A DNA stretch of 64,000 nucleotides from Brachypterus glaber (Eukaryota; Arthropoda; Insecta; Coleoptera; Kateretidae): the NCBI GenBank assembly GCA_958510825.1, contig OY294054.1, positions 9,836,319-9,900,318 of the forward strand, written 5' to 3'. This document shows positions 11,712 through 21,725 of this stretch, piece by piece (the first letter of the stretch is position 1; every line of letters begins with the position of its first letter). Under the pieces are notes generated by a model, which ran no database searches, was not told the DNA's origin, and saw nothing but the letters and a program-made list of their open reading frames with translations. A program made the translations under genes and the position numbers.

Positions 11712-12618
11712 GTATGAGTATAATAAATATTGAGCATTGATAATAAATTTTTATTGTAGCAATTAAAAACCGTTTGTAGGCTCAAAATGAATGTAATTTT
11801 TATATACAGGGTTATTCAGAAATAAGTTCGAGAAATTTAAGAGGTGATTCTACGTAAAAAAACATGAAAAAAAGTTCCTATAAAGGTTGGTCCGGAAATG
11901 AGTCCTAAGGGAGCTATAGCTCTTAAAAATTGTATTAAAAATAAAGTTTTTAATTAAAAAGTCCAAACACTTGTACCGTTTAAGCTAGAGCAACGAGCGT
12001 TTGCATGTATACTAGTATTAATAAGGGTAATAAGTTTATGTTAATTTATTTTTTGAATTTATCCAGAGGCGTGCCTAGACCGACAAAATATGTGAGTCTT
12101 TACACATTTTTTTTCCAAACTTTTTTGTGTATTTATTTTGGACTTTTTTTTGTAATAAATATAGATTCCTTTAGTAAAAATGCATTAGAAATGTCATATA
12201 TTCACAGTGCGACCCTGCAATTTTATAGTTTTAAGAGATGTGCACCAAAAGTTTTTTTTAGATTAATAAAATAGGTTTATTGGTTATTAAAAATCACTAT
12301 GTTTAAAAATCGCAACAGATCCTTTTGATAATTTAAAGCCTATTTTAATATTTTTTTTTATTTTCATTTTTTTTAAACTCTTTTAAACGTATTATCTCGC
12401 CTAATAAACTTATTCAAAAAAAAAATACGCTAGTGAGCCCTTCAGTGAACCTTAAAAAAAGTTTAAACAATTATAAATCCTATTAAATACCATTTATTGC
12501 GCGTTAATACCTGAATTAAATTACAAATTAGTATTGTATTTTTCTTAAACATCTAAAAACTAAAAACTTTTAAAAAACGTTACCTTAAAAACTAAATTAA
12601 ATCCTATTAGATGAAAAT

Positions 12619-13380
12619 TCAATAACTGCCTTTAAAAGTTGCTGGGTCGTTAACATTATTCATTTTGTGTTTATTCCAGACAGTAAGGAATTCTCTGTGA
12701 ATAGACTCCCCAGCCTGTTCTGACCAAATTCCTAAGCCACTCTCTAAATAGGAAACACTGTCTTTAAGGTGATGCAATATGCAATGAATTTTAGGAGTTT
12801 TTGATACCCCGGAATCATTTAAAACTGTTACCAGATGTTTGAGATCTGATTCGAGTTGTACTTCAGTTTTTGTTGTACCGAAACATTTATCGACGATTTT
12901 GTTCATCACATTGAATGACGCAACAAATGGCATAACCAGAACTTGGTTCACATTTACCAGTACTTCTTTTGATGTTAATTCATTAGCATGCGTTAGGAGC
13001 TTTCTACAAGCATTGCCATCGAAAATTTCTCCTTAATAATTCTTGGCAATTATATTTAAATTCTTGGGTCATTTAAGAGCGTTCTCTCTTCCCAGCAATG
13101 GGACCAGGCCTTTCCAAAAGAGGTGATTCACAAATCCTTGCAGCAAATGTAATTCAGGTATGATGCACTTCTGAAAAACTCGCACATTTTCGTTCTCTTT
13201 AAACAAAGGTTTATTGACAACATTAAAAGACTCTTTGGCTCTTTTAATGTTCTTATCTAATGATAAACTAAATTTATTAAAATGAATTTCCAAATCACCA
13301 TAGGTTCTTAGCTCCTTGGCAGCAGATTTATACGCTGTCATTTCTTGCAGAGAAAAATGACAATAGGGGCAAGGATAGGT
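12619..13380 (-). pseudogene. Transposase-like protein with CPYC finger and SEQA motif, minus-strand copy
   Basis: On the minus strand the protein starts upstream with TYPCPYCHFSLQEM, a possible C-x2-C zinc finger. It continues as an open stretch of 90 codons (13069-13341; KELRTYGDLEIHFNKF). After stops and a frame change it resumes as GNACRKLLTHANELTSKEVL, then 110 codons (12619-12951). The end carries KIHCILHHLKDS, GLGIWSEQAGESIHREF and VWNKHKM. I recognise the LGxxSEQAxExxHxxF pattern as one found in repetitive arthropod proteins, but I cannot name the superfamily. The last residues (ATFKGSY) differ from the plus-strand copy because of a small rearrangement. The copy is non-functional as it stands. 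A role as the element's transposase is inferred from its position. Confidence 0.55.
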
Positions 13381-13384
13381 TGAC

Positions 13385-13819
13385 GTTGCAATGCTTGTAG
13401 AAAGCTCCTAAAGCATGCCAATGAATTAAAATCAAAAGAAGTACTGGGAAATGTGAATCAAGTTCTGGTTATGCCATTTGTTGTGTCATTCAATGTGATG
13501 AACAAAATCGTCGATAAATGTTTCGGATCAAAAAAAAACTGAAGTACAACTCGAATCAGATCTCAAACATCTGGAAGCAGTTTTAAATGATTCCGGGGTA
13601 TCAAAAACTCCTAAAATTCATTGCATATTGCATCACCTTAAAGACAGTGTTTCCTATTTAGAGAGTGGCTTAGGAATTTGGTCAGAACAGGCTGGGGAGT
13701 CTATTCACAGAGAATTCCTTACTGTCTGGAATAAACACAAAATGAATAATGTTAACGACCCACGCTATGGTCAGCAACTTTTAAAGGCAGTTATTGAATT
13801 TTCATCTAATAGGATTTAA
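13385..13819 (+). pseudogene. Same transposase-like protein, plus-strand copy in the opposite inner arm
   Basis: From about 13388 the plus strand reads GNACRKLLKHANELKSKEVL and QVLVMPFVVSFNVMNKIVDKCFG. A frameshift in an A-run (about 13530) and a stop break it. It reopens at 13628 as MHHLKDSVSYLESGLGIWSE and ends VNDPRYGQQLLKAVIEFSSNRI (stop at about 13817-13819). This end, LLKAV...SSNRI, looks like the authentic C-terminus, and the minus-strand copy has lost it. Most of the arm matches the minus-strand copy base for base, so the duplication is recent or has been kept similar by gene conversion. Confidence 0.55.
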
Positions 13820-14548
13820 TTTAGTTTTTAAGGTAACGTTTTTTAAAAGTTTTTAGTTTTTAGATGTTTAAGAAAAATACAATACTAATTTGCAATTTAA
13901 TTCAGCTATTAACGCGCAATAAATGGTATTTAATAGGATTTATAATTGTTCAAACTTTTTTTAAGGTTCACTGAAGGGCTCACTAGCGTATTTTTTTTAA
14001 ATAAGTTTATTAGGCAAGATAATACGTTTAAAAGAGTTTAAAAAAAATGAAAATAAAAAAAATATTAAAATAGGCTTTAAATTATCAAAAGGATCTGTTG
14101 CGATTTTTAAACATAGTGATTTTTAATAATCAATAAACCTATTTTATTAATCTAAAAAAAACTTTTGGTGCACATCTCTTAAAACTTATAAAATGCAGGG
14201 TCGCACTGTGTATTGTAGAAGCAACCGTTTAAAAAAAATGCAATTAAGAGGAAGTAACATTTTGTGCCACTAAAAATGTTACTTTTTGAAAGGCTATAAC
14301 TCCTTCAATATTATATTTAGGTGTTTTGGTGAAGAGTACTTTTTTGTTTAGTTTTAAGTGAAGAATCGCTATGCAGCATTAAAATTTTATTGGTCCTTTT
14401 TTTGTTCCCCATTCAATATGTCCATCTTCGAAGCGCCGCAGTTCCCTTAGAGCTCATTTCCGGACAAACCTTTATAGAAACTTTTTTTCATATTTTTTAA
14501 CGTAGAATTACCTCTTAACTTTCTCCAACTTATTTCTGAATAACCCTG

Positions 14549-15177
14549 TATAGATATTTCGTACACTTTTAGTTCAGTGTAATTGTTCATAAGTTGTTCA
14601 CTTTGCTGGAAGCACCAAATTTTTGAATAAACTTTGAATTTGTCAGATTTATGTTATAAACGTATACGTTTAACTGTGCAATGAAAAACCGGCCCTTTGG
14701 TTATATCGAAAGTTAATTACTTTATATTTAGAGCTTAGTTTTTCGGTGGTTATGACGGCGAATAATAAGATGCTTTCACAAAAATTGCATTTTTTTTAGG
14801 AAAAACTTTATTTTTGTAATCAACCCTAATGTGTAGAAAATTAAATCTCATAAAAGTGTAGGTAGATTTTTATAAAATATAATACTCTTCACAGCTCTCG
14901 AGCTGGAAGAGTTCTTAATACTACAATTTGTTCTGGAAAGAAGATTCTTAGAATATTCTTAGAACTTTTGTTAGGGGTATTTTACGGTGGGTTTTAAATT
15001 TGCTGAATCGTCAAAAATTAATCTGAAAAAAATTTTTTGATGTAGACTTGGTTTATTAACCAACATAAAAATCTTTTTTTCAGGCCGCACATCCGTCCGC
15101 CCGACAGTCTCTCTGTCACGTTTTTTTTTGTGAGCAAATCAAGAACGGATTGTACGATCAATATCAAATTTTCAGAA
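14549..15177. other. Intergenic AT-rich DNA
   Basis: No gene or repeat family was recognised. A short C-rich patch (GTCCGCCCGACAG, near 15090) precedes the LINE tail. Confidence 0.4.
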
Positions 15178-15178
15178 A

Positions 15179-15180
<2 letters not shown>

Positions 15181-15211
<31 letters not shown>
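15181..15211. repeat. (TAA)n microsatellite, LINE tail
   Basis: About ten TAA units mark the 3' terminus of the minus-strand LINE. Similar ATA/TAA tails occur at 1732-1757 and 32464-32482 beside the other LINEs of this type. Confidence 0.9.
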
Positions 15212-15532
15212 TTTATTTATCCAATTCTAAGATACAGGTATAATAGGTAGGACACGTCAGTATAACAAAATATAAAATGCTTAACTCTATTACAATACAT
15301 TAAATGTAAAAAAAAAAAAAATAATCAAAAAAAAACAAGAGAAAAAAAACAAAAAACAAAAAACACTTTGCATTATAGTAATAAAGTAGCACAATTTTTA
15401 CAATGGTTAACAACAATAATATTTATAAATAGTTTAAAACTTTAGTTTAGAAAACACTTTGTATTACAGTAATAAAATAGCACAATTTTTACAATGGTTA
15501 CAATAGTTAACAACAATAACATTCATAAATAA

Positions 15533-18082
15533 TTAGTTTAGAAACTCGTCTATGCTATAACAATTTTTCTGTAAAAGCTTAATTTTTAGTTTACTTTTAA
15601 ATGTTTTTAAATTGGGGGATGCCTTCAGATCATTATCTAGTTTATTAAAAAATTTACAGCCATTGAAATAGAAACTTTTTTGATACAGCGTCGTGCGATG
15701 ACGTGGAGGCTGCAATAAATCTCTATTTCTGGTATTATAATTATTTGTATGGCCAGCTTCCACAAAATAAGATTTGTTTTTATAAACAAAGAGACATACC
15801 TCCAGAATATATAAGTCTACCACAGTAAGTATTTTTAGTTCTTTAAAAACCCTACGGCAGCTATCTCTATAATTTAGTCCCGCAAGTATACGCAATGCAT
15901 ATTTTTGTAATATAAATATTCTATTAATGTGTGTACAGTTTCCCCAATGCAGAATACCATATTTTAGGTGAGAGTGAAAGTTGGCATAATAAAGAGTCAA
16001 CATAATATCTCTACTGCAGTGATTTGACATAAATTTAAGTGCAAAACATGAGCTGCTTAGTTTTTTACAGAGTTCATTGATATGAAGATTCCAATTTAGA
16101 TTGGCATCAAATGTAACACCTAATATTTTTGAACTAGGACTGGAGATAAGTTGCAGATCTGCAGTTTCATATAAAATTAAATTTTCCTTTTGTTGTATAG
16201 TAAAGTATATAGCTGCCGTTTTAGATTTATTTAATATTAGCTTGTTTTTATTTGACCATAAAATAATTTGATCATATACTTCTTTTGTTTTCTTTTTTAA
16301 TAGATCTATACATTTTTCGATTATTAAGATATTTGTATCATCGGCATAGCATACTACCACAATGTTATTTTTAAGTAAGAATGTAATTAGGTCATTGGCA
16401 AAAATAATGTAGAGTATTGGTCCCAGTATAGACCCTTGTGGAACACCCTGTTTTATATCCATGCTATTACTCGAGACGTTATTAAACTTTACAGTCTGTG
16501 TCCTTCCATACAAGTATGAGATAAACAGTTGCAGAGCAATCCCTCTAACCCCATACCTTTTTAATTTTGCAATTAACAAGTCATGGGGCACCAAATCAAA
16601 TGCTTTGGAAAAATCAAAAAGTAAAGCAAGAACTTGCAATTTAGAATCAAGTGCATTGACAATTTTTTCATTGAAAAAACTAAGAGCACTTTCTGTACTT
16701 TTATTCTTTGTGAAACCATGTTGATGGGGAGATAATAAACTGTGTGTAGTAAAAAATGAAACTAACTGATCTTTTATTGCTAACTCGAAAATTTTAGAAA
16801 AACTTGGCAATAAACTAATAGCCCTGTAGTTTTCATAATCCTTATGACTTCCCTTTTTATAAACAGGTTGAACTGTGGCTATCTTTAACTTGTTTGGAAA
16901 AATTCCTGTTTTAAGCATTAAATTTATAATAAATGTGAGAGGTTTACTTAAAATATTTTTACATTGTTTAATTAGGTTGTTAGAAATATTGTCATATCCT
17001 GTGGCATTTGAGCATTTTAATTTTTCTATTAGTTTGATAACATCATCTATAGATAGGGGATTAAAATTTAAATTTTTGTTATGAAGTGGTATATTTGAAT
17101 TTAAAAAATGTACATCATTAGTATCATTACTTGGTTTTATGGAAGTAAAGTGTTTATTAAATAAATTAGCTGCTTTTTTACTCGAAATATTGTTACCATT
17201 AACTTCTATATTAATATTTGTTTTATTTTTATCATTTTTTTGCAGTTTTTTTATAATACTCCACATTGTTTTTGTTTTACACTTTGATTTTTTTAATTTT
17301 TCATCATAATATTGTTTTTTTGCCTCTTTTAGTTTTTTTTGATATATACTTTGAATTGATTTTTTAAGCTCAGTATAATCTGGATAAAGTTTAGACATAT
17401 CACTGCAGGTGGTAAGCCTTTTTTTAATATCAATTAACTCCTTTGTAATCCAACCCTGACAATTATTCTTTCTATTTGTATTAACACGTTTTTGTGGAAA
17501 ACTAGCCTCAAAATAATATGCTATGATAAGACTGAAAGCATCAAATGCTTTATTTGGACAAGTTTGATTATAAACATCCTGCCAATTTTCATTTAAAAGA
17601 AAATCATAAAATTTGTTATTGTTTTGTTGGTTATAAATTCTACAGTATCTAAAATTATCATCAATTGTATTTTCCATATTTACGGTTTTTTCAGTTTTTA
17701 TTGATTGGGCATAGTGATCAGATAAGTATAGATTTAATACTGTTGAACTATATTTTTTTACATTACAATTTACTAATATATTATCAATACATTTACTTGA
17801 AGTATTTGTTACTCTAGTAGGGGATTTAATAGTTACATTAAGGTCGTACACATTTAAAAGATCATTAAACATTGAGACTTTATTACATTCAGACATAAAA
17901 TTTAGGTTAAAATCACCCCCTATGACTAATTGCTTATCAAAATTGGAAATTTTATTAAATAGTCCATTACATAAACTTAAAAAAACTGAGAACAAATCGG
18001 CTCTGTCAAAAGGTGGCCTATACATAACTAAAATTATTACCTTTTCCAATTCAACACAACAACACTCCTGAACACCCTCCAT
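15533..18082 (-). CDS. LINE ORF2: endonuclease C-terminal part plus reverse transcriptase
   Basis: An open frame of 849 codons. The N-terminal ~130 residues hold the end of an apurinic-type endonuclease: GGDFNL near residue 55 and SDH near 123. The reverse transcriptase occupies about residues 390-650. It has VQPVYKKGSHKDYENYRAIS, then LFDFSKAFDLVPH (Asp near 492), QGVPQGSILGP, and the catalytic CYADD box near 579. The C-terminus ends with the thumb and a conserved SKLKIKLLQK-like tail. The enzyme would nick target DNA and copy the element's RNA in target-primed reverse transcription. Because the 5' end is missing, the methionine at 18082 is only the first ATG of a longer original frame. A functional protein is doubtful, though the reverse transcriptase looks intact. 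Confidence 0.9.
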   Translation of the reverse strand: MEGVQECCCVELEKVIILVMYRPPFDRADLFSVFLSLCNGLFNKISNFDKQLVIGGDFNLNFMSECNKVSMFNDLLNVYDLNVTIKSPTRVTNTSSKCIDNILVNCNVKKYSSTVLNLYLSDHYAQSIKTEKTVNMENTIDDNFRYCRIYNQQNNNKFYDFLLNENWQDVYNQTCPNKAFDAFSLIIAYYFEASFPQKRVNTNRKNNCQGWITKELIDIKKRLTTCSDMSKLYPDYTELKKSIQSIYQKKLKEAKKQYYDEKLKKSKCKTKTMWSIIKKLQKNDKNKTNINIEVNGNNISSKKAANLFNKHFTSIKPSNDTNDVHFLNSNIPLHNKNLNFNPLSIDDVIKLIEKLKCSNATGYDNISNNLIKQCKNILSKPLTFIINLMLKTGIFPNKLKIATVQPVYKKGSHKDYENYRAISLLPSFSKIFELAIKDQLVSFFTTHSLLSPHQHGFTKNKSTESALSFFNEKIVNALDSKLQVLALLFDFSKAFDLVPHDLLIAKLKRYGVRGIALQLFISYLYGRTQTVKFNNVSSNSMDIKQGVPQGSILGPILYIIFANDLITFLLKNNIVVVCYADDTNILIIEKCIDLLKKKTKEVYDQIILWSNKNKLILNKSKTAAIYFTIQQKENLILYETADLQLISSPSSKILGVTFDANLNWNLHINELCKKLSSSCFALKFMSNHCSRDIMLTLYYANFHSHLKYGILHWGNCTHINRIFILQKYALRILAGLNYRDSCRRVFKELKILTVVDLYILEVCLFVYKNKSYFVEAGHTNNYNTRNRDLLQPPRHRTTLYQKSFYFNGCKFFNKLDNDLKASPNLKTFKSKLKIKLLQKNCYSIDEFLN

Positions 18083-18192
18083 ACAATACTCATTTACAGG
18101 AACAATTTTGTAACTAGACTTAACATTGTCATTTTTGTATATGGCAAAAATCGAGAGAATAAGAAAAATCCATTAAAATATTAAAAGATATA

Positions 18193-18704
18193 CACAGATA
18201 AAATCACACAATCACTCAATAAGTTATGTAAAATTTCACAGAACTTTTTGCTATATTTTTAAAATTTACATAATATATTATGTATCTTCCCAACTTGTTA
18301 TGTAATTTTTTAAGTTTCACATAATATATTATGTAATATTTGGCGTGCTTCATTCATAGAACATAACGTAGGTAAGAATATTGCCCTCGCCAATAACCCT
18401 TAGCGGTTACGCGAAATTTTATATAATAAATGATAAATAATAAGAATATTGCCAACGTTAAGTTATGTGATTTTTATACAATTTTATTTTATACAAATTT
18501 TTACAGAAAATGTTCCGTAAAATTTTATTTCACATAATTTTTTATAGAATATGTTCTGTAAAATTTTATTTCACGTAAATTTTAACAGAATATGTTCCGT
18601 AAAATTTTATTTCACATAACTTATTATGAAATTATACAGAATATGTTCTGGAAAACTCACATAACTTAACGTTGGCAATATTCTTACAAATATTTTTATC
18701 AGTT
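18193..18704. mobile_element. CACAG...-type TA-flanked MITE with repeated motifs, copy A
   Basis: It starts CACAGATAAAATCACACAATC after TA (18191-18192) and ends near TTTTTATCAGT before TA. It is filled with repeats of TTTCACATAA-TATTATGTAA and GTTCCGTAAAATTTTATTTC in both orientations. The element at 20078 is homologous along nearly its whole length. This copy carries an extra ~110 bases (around 18380-18490), which include a second GCCAACGTTAAGTTATGTGA. No coding sequence. TA flanks suggest Tc1/mariner-type mobilisation. Confidence 0.65.
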
Positions 18705-19450
18705 TAGTGGCGCAAATAATTAAAAAGATTAAAAAGATAAAAAGAAAGGTCCAGTAAACTCCTAACTTTTAGAAAAAATACTTGAACAACAAAAGTATTC
18801 TTCTTCCAATTTTACCATTCTTAAACAAAAAAGTTATATGAGCTCCACTTCAAATAAAATCATAAAAAATAGAATTAAAGTCTGATCAAAAAATAATTTG
18901 TTAGAAAGTTACTTTGATTGATATAAATACTTATAGCAAATTTTACTACAGTACAGATAAATAGCTTCCATTTTAGCGACCACAAAAACCTCCATATACC
19001 AACATTTAAAAAATATTGCCCCCTGCCCAGCGGGAATGAAGAATATTTTTATTATCAGATTCAATTTCAGCACTCTCAAAAACCCTAATACGAATATCAA
19101 TTTTCACGAAAACTTTTATAAATGATTGCTCACCGCCCCCAGGGGGTGGAGTTAAAAATAAGTATTCTAAGATTTAACTTCAGCGTATTAAAAAAGACCT
19201 AAAACCCACTTTGCACGAAAATATTGTAAACTATAAAAATTATTTCAACGCTGCAACGCTGGGTTCAGTTGGTATATTTGTATTATCAGATTTAATTTTA
19301 GCAACCTCAAAAACCCCAATATACCAATTTTTACGAAACCATTTAAAAATAATGGCCCCCAACCGCATAGGGTGCTCAAAAAAAATAATGAAGATACAGT
19401 TTCAGCGCCTTCGAAAACTTCTATAACCAATTTTAAAATTTTTGGAGGAA
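18705..19450. repeat. Dispersed ~100-base repeat (CCTCAAAAACCCCAATATACC family)
   Basis: From about 18950 to 19440 the sequence repeats a module of roughly 100 bases. Its recurrent pieces are TCAGATTTAATTTTAGC, AACCTCAAAAACCCC, AATATACCAATTTT and a C-rich CCCCCAGGGGG box. The same module recurs at 34380-34740 (opposite strand), 41890-42035, 57415-57788 and 59874-60100. The first ~240 bases (18705-18950) have no recognised content. Confidence 0.6.
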
Positions 19451-19457
19451 ATACCTA

Positions 19458-19851
19458 CACTGTAAATAAAAATATGGTAATTTCACATCAAATAAAGTAG
19501 GTCATATGTTACCAGCAAAGAAAGTGGTAAATTTAAATCAGTAATGTAAATTCACTGTTATCTGTAAAAATGTGAATTTTTATTTTGGTAATTTTACGAT
19601 CTTTTGTAGAATGTAAGCTTTAATTATGGTAATTTTCGGGACTGTCTGTAAAAAGTGCCGGGTTTTTGGACCACATGCATGAATTTTAATGCAAAATTAT
19701 TGCAACGACAGGAAAAGAGCTGAGATTTTACCAAACCGAGTAATATTAAGGTTTATTTAAAAAATATTGTAAATTCACATTCTGACATGGTGAATTTGCT
19801 TTAATTATTACAGTTAATACTACTGAAAGATTGACGGACAAATTTAGAGTG
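19458..19851. mobile_element. TA-flanked CACTG MITE
   Basis: The left end is CACTGTAAATAAAA after TA (19456-19457). The right end, read inward, is CACTCTAAATTTGTCC before TA (19852-19853). Internal motifs such as TGGTAATTT and GTAAATTCAC recur in both orientations (ATGTGAATTT, GGTGAATTTGC). It has the same architecture and the same CACTG start as the 55158 element but different internal repeats. Non-coding. Confidence 0.55.
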
Positions 19852-19958
19852 TACTGTATTTTTTTCCTATTTGCCCCACAATGTTTTTTAACAAAAACAT
19901 TCCCAACCGAGAACTTTTGGTAACCAATCTTTATGACAAATTTTAAGTTTCCAGCACA

Positions 19959-19994
19959 AACCAGTTATCGTGATTATAAGCACGATAACTGGTT
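19959..19994. repeat. Short perfect hairpin
   Basis: AACCAGTTATCGTG is followed after 8 bases by its exact complement CACGATAACTGGTT. It is followed at about 20037-20056 by a small (ACCG)n run. Function unknown; it may be part of an unrecognised repeat. Confidence 0.5.
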
Positions 19995-20077
19995 GTATAC
20001 AAGATTTACCGAACAGAACCAGATCCCTACTAAGCGATAAACCGACCGACCGACCGATATTTTTTTACACAGATAGA

Positions 20078-20496
20078 AATCACACAATCACACAATAAGT
20101 TATGTAAAGTTTCACATAACTTATTGCTATATTTTTAAAATTTACATAATATATAGTGTATCTTCACATAACCTATTATGTAATTTTTAGGTTTCACATA
20201 GTATATTATGTATTTTCCCATAATATATTATTTAATTTTTGGTGCGCTTTATTCACAGAACATAACGTAGGTAAAATATTATTTTACACAAATTTTTACA
20301 AAAGATGTTCCGTAAATTTTATTTCACATAAATTTTTACAGAATAAGTTTTGTAAAGTTTTATTTCACATAAATTTTTACTGAATATGTTACGTAAAGTT
20401 TTATTTCATATAACTTATTATGAAATTATACAGAATAGGTTCTGGAAAACTCAAAACTTAACGTTGGCAATATTTTTACATATATTTTTATCAGTG
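20078..20496. mobile_element. CACAG...CAGTG TA-flanked MITE, copy B
   Basis: The element begins CACAGATAGAAATCACAC after TA (20076-20077) and ends TTTTTATCAGTG before TA (20497-20498); it is 419 bases long. Internal repeats (TTTCACATAA, TTATGTAA, TATTTCACATAAATTTTTAC) match copy A at 18193 in the same order. It is the cleaner of the two copies and defines the family ends. Confidence 0.7.
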
Positions 20497-20621
20497 TACC
20501 AAAAATCAATTTTAGTTAACATAAAACGTCATGAAACGAAAATATAAGCTTAAACAAATGAAAATATACAATGCTTTACCAAAATTTTGAAAACATTTAA
20601 AATGAGAAAGCAAAACTAAAG

Positions 20622-21435
20622 TAGGGGAATGGGCCCTAAGTTGGCGAACATAAGCTTTGATAGTTTGTATAAAATAGGGTTTTTATTTAAATCATTTTTT
20701 TTTTATTTAGTAGGTAGTAATTTAATTAATAGTTCATCTAATTTATACATTTTGTTTTGTTTTAATTATTTATTTCCTTTTGAAAAAAATCAATTAAAAA
20801 AAATGTAAAAATTTTCATCTTACCATCAGGAGAAGGTAAGTTGACGTAGAATAAAAAATCTAAAAAAAACCTTTATTAAAAAAAATAGAAAAATAGTTTA
20901 GAACTTGTTAGTATAATAAAGGTTATTTTAGTTTTCACAAAAATCACAAATCCAAATCTATATTTTGTATTCATGTCATTGCAGTAAGCCATAAATTGCA
21001 GCTAAAGCATTAAAACCATTCCTCATTATCTCTACCAATATCCCCACATATTAGACAGTCCTTTTCGTTCAAAACGTCTACGTTGATATTATGTATATGT
21101 ATATATTATAGTATCGTCAGCTTATTAAATATAATTATTATTAAAAAATCTTAATTAAAAACTTAGTTTTAAGATATTAAAAATATAATAATGTTAACAG
21201 TGTATATAGAAATTTCAGGCAAATACTCACCCATAAAATGTTATTTACTAAAGTTGGTACACTAGAAATTTTAACGAATTACCTATTTAAATAAATATGG
21301 CCACTATAGCTCTTATTTGGTGCTCCAGTCAGGTAGTTACCACAGACTGCAACTTTTGCTCCATCTGTTGACGTTCGCTTGTTATAGACGATTCGACAAC
21401 TTCCCCAATTCGCCATCTTAGGGCCCCTTCCCATA
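20622..21435. mobile_element. Inverted-repeat element with GGGCCCTAAG ends
   Basis: TAGGGGAATGGGCCCTAAG then TTGGCGAA on the left is matched on the right, read inward, by TATGGGAAGGGGCCCTAAG then ATGGCGAA. The repeats are about 30 bases with few mismatches and enclose roughly 800 bases of non-coding, AT-rich DNA. A target duplication is not clear beyond TA. It is a probable non-autonomous DNA transposon of unknown superfamily. Confidence 0.65.
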
Positions 21436-21605
21436 CGCGCACGAGAACAAAGCAATTATTTTTTGTAAAGAGTATACTATGGAATACGAAGCATTAAATA
21501 TATTCACGGATTGTTTTAAAAATTATGTAATGTAATTAATTAACTTTCGACAAATTATAAATTTACTTACACGTGCATAAAAATGTGTTGTCATATGCCA
21601 ACTAC

Positions 21606-21716
21606 ATGTTGGTTCGGGAAATAAGAAAGCAACAAACGCAAAAAAGATGACTCGAAATTAACTGATATTAGCATTTGATACTAGATTTTGGTTTGGGAAA
21701 TAAGAAAGCAACAAGC
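21606..21716. repeat. Two-copy direct repeat; second copy split by the neighbouring element
   Basis: The sequence GGGAAATAAGAAAGCAACAA, then CGCAAAAAAGATGACTCG and AATTAACTGATATTA, occurs complete at 21616-21670. A second copy starts at 21694, breaks off at GCAAAAAAG (21725), and resumes at 22621 with GCAAAAAAGATGACTCG. The unbroken copy is thus a natural empty site for the 21726 element. Confidence 0.8.
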
Positions 21717-21725
21717 GCAAAAAAG

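Larger units (their letters stand above)
11807..14548. mobile_element. CAGGG...CCCTG fold-back DNA transposon carrying a broken transposase-like gene in two opposed copies
   Basis: The 2742-base element starts CAGGGTTATTCAGAAATAAG and ends with its reverse complement. TA is present on both sides (11805-11806, 14549-14550), and the terminal inverted repeats run about 110 bases. Inside is a second long inverted repeat: about 12290-13025 pairs with about 13385-14165 and still appears nearly identical. Each inner arm carries the same piece of a protein gene, one per strand. The ~360-base spacer between the arms holds the upstream part of the minus-strand copy. The outer terminal phrases (AAAAAGTTCCTATAAAG, TAAGGGAGCT) place it in the same family as the copies at 26.8, 43.4 and 48.1 kb. 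Confidence 0.75.
15178..18160 (-). mobile_element. CR1/Jockey-like LINE, 5'-truncated, with 3' UTR and (ATT)n tail
   Basis: On the minus strand the element contains an ORF2 lacking only the first part of the endonuclease. A ~320-base 3' UTR ends in GGATAAATAAAATT and an (ATT)n run (plus-strand TAA repeats at 15181-15211). There is no RNase H domain. In the frame of the 849-codon ORF, coding continues upstream of the methionine at 18082 (AIYKNDNVKSSYKIVPVNEY) to about 18150-18160, where similarity stops. That point is the 5' truncation. The intact frame suggests a fairly young insertion. Confidence 0.85.

Noticed and set aside
12005..12274. 89-codon open frame
   Set aside because: Phe-rich translation of T-rich DNA in the arm of a transposon.
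16461..17084. Plus-strand open frames of 87 and 69 codons
   Set aside because: Antisense to the reverse transcriptase of the minus-strand LINE.
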